Below are positions 30,857 through 35,537 of a stretch of DNA of 35,537 nucleotides, one piece after another; within the stretch, counting starts at the first letter, position 1; the number at the start of each line of letters is the position of its first letter. The notes below the pieces were generated by a model that saw only the letters and a program-made list of their open reading frames with translations, was not told the DNA's origin and made no database searches. This DNA comes from Polaribacter sp. (GTDB lineage: Bacteria > Bacteroidota > Bacteroidia > Flavobacteriales > Flavobacteriaceae). The DNA is taken from contig JAQWIO010000124.1 of the NCBI GenBank assembly GCA_029248845.1, positions 1 through 35,537 on the forward strand. Reading direction: 5' to 3'. The position numbers and the translations under genes were made by a program.

Positions 30857-32346
30857 TGGTTCTAGAATATATCATCATCGTAATATACTCAATCGCATTA
30901 TTGCTTATTTTCATGTATGCAATTGCGCAGTTAAACTTGCTCTTTAATTATTTAAAAGCAAGAAAGAAAAAAGATGACTCCATAAAGTTTGACTTCAGCA
31001 ATCCTTCAGAAATCCCTTTTATAACTATACAGCTTCCTGTTTATAACGAATTATATGTTATGGAGCGTTTGTTAAAAAATATTTCTAAATTAGAATATCC
31101 AAGAGAAAAATTAGAAATTCAAGTACTGGATGATTCTACCGATGAGTCTCTAATCACTACCGCAGAACAAGTGAAATTAATTCAAGAAAAAGGAATTGAT
31201 ATTCAACACATCAGACGATCTAACAGACAAGGCTTTAAAGCGGGTGCATTAAAAGAAGGATTGAAAACTGCAAAAGGAGAATTCATTGTCATTTTTGATG
31301 CAGATTTTTTACCAAAATCTGATTGGCTATTTCAAACAATACCCTATTTTAAGAATCCTGAAATTGGGGTTGTCCAAACTAAGTGGGGGCATATTAACAG
31401 AAATTATTCAACACTAACAAAAATTCAAGCTTTTGCTTTGGATGCACATTTTACCCTAGAGCAAGTTGGAAGAAATAGCAAAGGTCATTTTATTAATTTT
31501 AACGGTACTGCAGGTGTTTGGAGAAAAGAATGCATTTATGATGCCGGAAATTGGGAAGGTGACACACTTACTGAAGATTTAGATTTAAGTTACAGAGCAC
31601 AATTAAAAAATTGGAAATTTAAATACTTGTTAGATGTAGAAACACCTGCTGAACTCCCTGTTGTCATTAGTGCTGCCAGATCTCAACAATTTAGATGGAA
31701 CAAAGGGGGAGCTGAGAATTTTCAAAAAATGATGAGACGAGTGATCAGTAATAAAAGAGTTCCTTTTAGAACGAAAATTCATAGTTTACTACATTTGCTT
31801 AATAGCTCTATGTTTACCTGTATTCTACTGGTGGCAGTTCTAAGTATCCCTATGTTGTACATTAAAAACGAATACGCTCATTTAAAAAATTACTTCTATA
31901 TAATGAGTTTTTTCGTTATAAGTTCTTTGATATTTTTTATTTGTTATTGGCACATGTTTAAAAATATCTATGGTGGGGGATTTCTAAAATTCATCAGATA
32001 TATTGGGGCATTTTTCACATTCTTTTCTATTGCAATGGGTTTTTCATTACATAATACAATAGCTGTTTTAGAAGGGCATTTTGGGAAAAAAAGTGAATTT
32101 GTAAGAACTCCAAAATTTAATATTAGTACGATTAAAGACAAATGGAAGAGAAACAAATACATTAAGAAAAAGCCTTCAATTCATGTTGTTTTGGAAGGAT
32201 TACTAGCGCTTTACTTTATCTTTGGAATGTATAGTGCATTTATTGTAGGAAACCAAGGGGGAGACTTTGGTTTATTTCCATTCCATTTTATGCTTTTTGC
32301 AGGCTTTAGTTATGTATTTTTTAAATCAATTTTTTCCAAAGCCTAG
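30856..32346 (+). CDS. Membrane-bound processive-type glycosyltransferase family 2 (CESA/CSLC-like)
   Basis: A 496-residue integral membrane GT2. One N-terminal helix (about 3-29) is followed by the catalytic domain with 'TIQLPVYNELYVMERLL', 'VLDDSTDES', 'IFDADFLPK' (DxD), 'LTEDLDLSYR' (TED-type base) and 'SQQFRWNKGG' (QxxRW), all motifs of processive or ceramide-glucosyltransferase-like enzymes. At least four helices follow (about 315-335, 345-365, 385-405 and 440-490). It starts at GTG 30856, overlapping the previous TAG by 1 nt, so translation is coupled. The product is unknown; together with the DPM1-like and GT-C neighbours a polyprenyl- or lipid-linked glycan is likely. Confidence 0.88.
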   Translation: MVLEYIIIVIYSIALLLIFMYAIAQLNLLFNYLKARKKKDDSIKFDFSNPSEIPFITIQLPVYNELYVMERLLKNISKLEYPREKLEIQVLDDSTDESLITTAEQVKLIQEKGIDIQHIRRSNRQGFKAGALKEGLKTAKGEFIVIFDADFLPKSDWLFQTIPYFKNPEIGVVQTKWGHINRNYSTLTKIQAFALDAHFTLEQVGRNSKGHFINFNGTAGVWRKECIYDAGNWEGDTLTEDLDLSYRAQLKNWKFKYLLDVETPAELPVVISAARSQQFRWNKGGAENFQKMMRRVISNKRVPFRTKIHSLLHLLNSSMFTCILLVAVLSIPMLYIKNEYAHLKNYFYIMSFFVISSLIFFICYWHMFKNIYGGGFLKFIRYIGAFFTFFSIAMGFSLHNTIAVLEGHFGKKSEFVRTPKFNISTIKDKWKRNKYIKKKPSIHVVLEGLLALYFIFGMYSAFIVGNQGGDFGLFPFHFMLFAGFSYVFFKSIFSKA

Positions 32347-33698
32347 TGTCTTTTTTTACAAAATATAAAGATGTGCTTCTCATACTGATTAGCGCTGTAC
32401 TTTATTTTGTGTTTGCCTATTTCCTGGAAAGAACTGAATTTAAAACATTGCTTTTTTTGTGGTATTCTCTTTTTGGCTGTTTTTATCTCTTGATAAATAG
32501 CAAGACCATTAATACTTCAACTTTAATTGCATTGGTGCTTTTTTTTAGGATTCTCTTTCTCTTTGCAATTCCTAATTTATCACAGGATTTTTATAGGTTT
32601 ATTTGGGATGGACGTATGATTTTAGAGGGAATCAATCCGTATTTATCATTCCCTAAAACATATATCAAACAAAGCATACAACCCATTCACGACGCATATC
32701 ACCTCTACAGTGGCATGGGTGAATTGAACGGAAGTCATTACACAAATTACCCGCCCATAAATCAGCTATGTTTTTTCTTTGCTGCGTTGTTTGCTGGTAA
32801 AAGTATTTTTGGGAGCATCATTGTTTTAAAGGTCATCATTATTAGCGCTGATATGGGAATTTTATATTTTGGTACAAAACTTTTAAAAAGACTACACTTA
32901 CCCATAAGAAATATCTTTTGGTATGCTCTAAATCCATTTATAATTATAGAAATGACGGGGAATTTACATTTTGAGCCCGTAATGATTTTTTTCTTAATAT
33001 GGAGTTTGTATACCTTGTACAAGCAACAATGGATTTTGGCTGCAATTCTTCTTGCCTGCTCAATTTCAGTAAAACTGATTCCATTATTAATGCTACCCTT
33101 ATTTTACCAATGGTTTGTGAGAAAAGATCAAAATTGGATTACAAGTTTTAAAAAATTAAGTCTTTTTTATACGATTGTTTTATCAACCACATTTCTTTTA
33201 TTTTTACCTTTCTACACCCCGGAATTTCTAAAAAACTATAGCAGTTCTATAAGTTTATGGTTTCAAAATTTTGAATTTAACGGAAGCTTTTACTACATAT
33301 TTAGAAAAATTGGATACTATTTTAGTGGTTATAATGAAATTGCTCTTATTGGAAAAATAACTCCTCTCCTAACATTTATATTTTTGATGATTATAACTTT
33401 TGTAAGAAAAAACAACACAATGATAGCATTCATTACTGTTTCATTATTTGGACTCTGTTTTTATTATTTCACAGCATCAACTGTGCATCCTTGGTATCTG
33501 GCAACTCCTTTATTTTTATCAATTTTCACAAAATATCGTTTCCCAATTATTTGGACTATCGTTGTTATTTTTAGCTATCAAGCATATGTAAATGTACCTT
33601 CAAAAGAAAACTTATGGTGGATAAGTGTAGAGTATTCTATACTGTATGGTTTTCTTCTTTTCGAACTTCGAAAAACATCCATTAAAATAAAGTTATAA
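32346..33698 (+). CDS. GT-C type polytopic glycosyltransferase (mannosyltransferase-like)
   Basis: A 450-residue polytopic protein with about 11-13 membrane segments. An acidic motif comes right after the second or third helix: 'NLSQDFYRFIWDGRMILEGINPY' (here as SQDFYRFIWDGRM and EGINPY). This fits the first extracytoplasmic loop Asp of GT-C enzymes that use polyprenyl-phosphate sugars. 'HYTNYPPINQL' and 'TVHPWYLATPLF' resemble MptB/GT87-like proteins. It would use a polyprenyl-phosphate sugar made by the DPM1-like neighbour on the periplasmic side. The start is GTG 32346 with a 1-nt TAGTG overlap, the second such junction in a row. Confidence 0.82.
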   Translation: MSFFTKYKDVLLILISAVLYFVFAYFLERTEFKTLLFLWYSLFGCFYLLINSKTINTSTLIALVLFFRILFLFAIPNLSQDFYRFIWDGRMILEGINPYLSFPKTYIKQSIQPIHDAYHLYSGMGELNGSHYTNYPPINQLCFFFAALFAGKSIFGSIIVLKVIIISADMGILYFGTKLLKRLHLPIRNIFWYALNPFIIIEMTGNLHFEPVMIFFLIWSLYTLYKQQWILAAILLACSISVKLIPLLMLPLFYQWFVRKDQNWITSFKKLSLFYTIVLSTTFLLFLPFYTPEFLKNYSSSISLWFQNFEFNGSFYYIFRKIGYYFSGYNEIALIGKITPLLTFIFLMIITFVRKNNTMIAFITVSLFGLCFYYFTASTVHPWYLATPLFLSIFTKYRFPIIWTIVVIFSYQAYVNVPSKENLWWISVEYSILYGFLLFELRKTSIKIKL

Positions 33699-33747
33699 AT
33701 AATCAATTTTCGCACTTATATAAAGAGATTTTTGTATTTTAGGCATC

Positions 33748-33755
33748 TACTTTTG
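33748..33755 (+). promoter_or_regulatory. Probable -7 promoter element for the LacI-type gene (TACTTTTG)
   Basis: TACTTTTG matches TAnnTTTG and ends 9 nt before the ATG at 33765, implying a leader of only about five nt. No clear -33 element. Confidence 0.45.
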
Positions 33756-33764
33756 AATTAAATT

Positions 33765-34793
33765 ATGAAAAGACTCACTATAAAAGACATTGCAAAGGAA
33801 TTTAATGTTTCTATATCTACTGTTTCTAAAGCTCTAAACGATAGTTATGAAATTAGTGTGAGTACAAAAGAAAAGATTCAAAAATATGCAAAAAAAAATA
33901 ACTACAAACCCAATTTTAATGCGTTAAGTTTAAAAAATAGACAAACAAAAACCATAGGGATTATCATTCCAAATATGCTAAACTATTTTTTTGCTCAAGT
34001 TTTTAACGGTATTGAAAAAGTAGCCAACAAAAGGGGGTATAAAATAATTTCATGTATTTCCAATGAATCTTTTAAAAAAGAAGTTGAAACCATCGAAATG
34101 TTATCAAACGGAAGTATAGATGGTTTTATTTTGTCTTTGGCAGAAGAAACGGTTTCTAAAAATAATTTCACTCATTTTAAGGAAGTACTAGATAACGGGA
34201 CCCCAATTGTGATGTTCGATAGAGTTGCCGAGAATTTAAAATGCGATAAAGTTGTTACAGATAATTTTGATAGTGCTAGGAGGACAGTGGGGTATTTGGT
34301 TAAATCAGGACATCAAAATATTGCATTTATCTCTACTATAAATAACCTAGAAATTGGAAGAAGAAGACAATTAGGATATTTAAAAGGATTAGAAGACTAC
34401 AATTTAAAAGTTGAAAAGAATCTCATCATAAATATCGATGATGACTATAAAAATTATGAAAAAATTTTAGAACCTATTTTTAAAAATAACACCATCGATA
34501 GTGTGATTGCAACCGACGAATCATCTGCAATTGCAGCAATGAAAGTTGCAATTAAAAAAGGACATAAAATTCCTGAAAATTTTTCTGTTATTTCTTTTTC
34601 TAATGGGATTTTAGCTAGGCACTCAAGTCCAAAAATGACAACGGTTAGTCAGCATGGAAAAATTATGGGAGAAAAAGCTGCTGAAATGCTTATCAATAGA
34701 TTAGAGGATAAAACTGAAGAAAAAAAGAAACCTAAAACAATTGTTGTTAAAACCGATTTAGTAGAAAGAAATTCTACTAAAAAAATATTATAA
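33765..34793 (+). CDS. LacI/GalR-family transcriptional regulator
   Basis: A 342-residue repressor-type regulator. The N-terminal helix-turn-helix 'TIKDIAKEFNVSISTVSKAL' (residues 4-23) and hinge 'YKPNFNALSLKNRQT' bind DNA; 'KTIGIIIPNMLNYFFAQVFNG' starts the periplasmic-binding-protein-like sensor. 'MFDRVAENLKCDKVVTDN', 'GHQNIAFIS' and 'DSVIATDESSAIAAMK' follow family order. In Bacteroidota these regulators sense sugars. The effector is unknown; the HAD phosphatase 24 bp downstream may be part of the same sugar response. The upstream glycosyltransferases are separated by 66 bp and a new promoter. Confidence 0.94.
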   Translation: MKRLTIKDIAKEFNVSISTVSKALNDSYEISVSTKEKIQKYAKKNNYKPNFNALSLKNRQTKTIGIIIPNMLNYFFAQVFNGIEKVANKRGYKIISCISNESFKKEVETIEMLSNGSIDGFILSLAEETVSKNNFTHFKEVLDNGTPIVMFDRVAENLKCDKVVTDNFDSARRTVGYLVKSGHQNIAFISTINNLEIGRRRQLGYLKGLEDYNLKVEKNLIINIDDDYKNYEKILEPIFKNNTIDSVIATDESSAIAAMKVAIKKGHKIPENFSVISFSNGILARHSSPKMTTVSQHGKIMGEKAAEMLINRLEDKTEEKKKPKTIVVKTDLVERNSTKKIL

Positions 34794-34817
34794 ATTTAAA
34801 ATTGTTTATTGCCCTTC

Positions 34818-35537
34818 ATGGATCTATCTAGAGTTAAGTTAGTTGTTTCTGATATGGACGGAACCCTACTGAATTCTAATGGAGAGGTTAGTGATTTATT
34901 CTTCAAATTATTTAATCAATTAAAAAACAATAATATTCATTTTTGTGCTGCAAGCGGAAGACAATACAATAGCATTATTCATAAATTAGCCCCCATAAAA
35001 GAGGATATTTTTGTAATCGCTGAAAATGGAGGAATTGTCAAAAAACAAAATACATTATTAGCCTTAAACTCTCTGTCTGCAGAAAAAATAAAAAAAATAA
35101 TTCCTATTTTAAGATCTATAGACAATGCGCACGTAGTTTTGTGTGGGAAAAATCAAGCCTTCGTAGAGTCTAAAAACAAAAAATTTATAGACTTATTCCA
35201 TGAATACTATCACAGCTATAAAATAGTAGCTGATTTGATAAAAATAGCAGATTCTGAAGATTTTTTAAAAATTGCTATTTATCATTTTACTTCATCAGAA
35301 GATTTTATTTACCCAAACCTAAAAGATTTAGAAGATGAATTACTCATTAAAATTTCTGGTAAAAATTGGTTGGACATTTCTGATAAAAAAGCGAATAAAG
35401 GAAATGCATTAAAGAAAGTGCAAAGACTTTTAAGTATTACCAAAGAAGAAACACTTGTCTTTGGAGATTATCACAATGACATAGAAATGCTAAAAGAAGC
35501 CGATTTTAGCTTTGCAATGAAAAATGCCCACGAAGAC
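34818..35537 (+). CDS. Cof-type HAD phosphatase (partial, cut by right edge)
   Basis: Not in the ORF track because its stop is outside the window. From ATG 34818 the frame is open to the last base (240 codons): 'MDLSRVKLVVSDMDGTLLNS'. HAD motif I is 'DMDGTLL' (residues 12-18), motif II the Ser in 'CAASGRQYNS', motif III a Lys in 'KKANKGNALKK', and motif IV 'VFGDYHNDIEML'. The C2B cap between motifs II and III makes it a Cof/YbiV-like sugar-phosphate phosphatase (IIB subfamily). Only the last 20-30 residues are missing. It follows the LacI-type gene by 24 bp and is probably co-transcribed. Confidence 0.92.
   Translation, partial: MDLSRVKLVVSDMDGTLLNSNGEVSDLFFKLFNQLKNNNIHFCAASGRQYNSIIHKLAPIKEDIFVIAENGGIVKKQNTLLALNSLSAEKIKKIIPILRSIDNAHVVLCGKNQAFVESKNKKFIDLFHEYYHSYKIVADLIKIADSEDFLKIAIYHFTSSEDFIYPNLKDLEDELLIKISGKNWLDISDKKANKGNALKKVQRLLSITKEETLVFGDYHNDIEMLKEADFSFAMKNAHED

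Overview
The window is AT-rich and tightly packed. Its features point to a marine-type Flavobacteriaceae (Bacteroidota) genome, close in feel to Polaribacter or Tenacibaculum. The evidence is the Bacteroidota order of the division and cell-wall (dcw) cluster without murF or ddl, the long MraY, the TAnnTTTG-type -7 promoter elements, almost no visible Shine-Dalgarno sequences, many GTG/TTG starts, and surface proteins opening with a '...LLPRMT...R..I..P..GLQ..' module. The genus is inference.

Region 1 (1-12905, minus strand) is one dcw operon read right to left: mraZ, rsmH, ftsL, ftsI (with PASTA), murE, mraY, murD, ftsW, murG, murC, ftsQ, ftsA (cut by the left edge). Genes overlap or are a few bases apart. 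Upstream of mraZ lie three 10-bp-period GTGGTAAAAA repeats (probable MraZ boxes) and a perfect 31-bp palindrome. MurE appears to begin at a CTG codon upstream of the ORF-track start.

Region 2 (13076-22526) is housekeeping and mixed: an alpha/beta hydrolase, EngB GTPase, an RluA-type pseudouridine synthase and a nitroreductase (plus); a penicillin-acylase-type N-terminal nucleophile hydrolase (minus); a DegT-type sugar aminotransferase and galE (plus); fabD (minus); and a YhhQ-type queuosine precursor transporter (plus).

Region 3 (22610-30073) looks like an arsenosugar biosynthesis cluster: an AhpD-like peroxidase-like protein, radical SAM ArsS, a TIGR04282-type transferase, a purine nucleoside phosphorylase, ArsM, and a small membrane protein with a MerT-like Cys-Cys pair. 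A simple reading is that ArsM methylates arsenite, ArsS adds a 5'-deoxyadenosyl group, the phosphorylase removes adenine, and transferases finish the sugar. The cluster is interrupted at 24671-27552 by two tandem, opposite-strand surface-protein genes (FN3 plus DUF1566), the second broken by a one-base frameshift. On the far side of this insert is a decayed second copy of the 3' half of the TIGR04282 gene, so the insert sits between two copies of the same gene end.

Region 4 (30158-33698) is a translationally coupled set of three glycosyltransferases: DPM1-like GT2, membrane processive-type GT2 and a GT-C mannosyltransferase-like protein. Region 5 (33748-35537) is a LacI-family regulator followed by a Cof-type HAD phosphatase cut by the right edge. 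No tRNA, rRNA, CRISPR array or transposase was seen.
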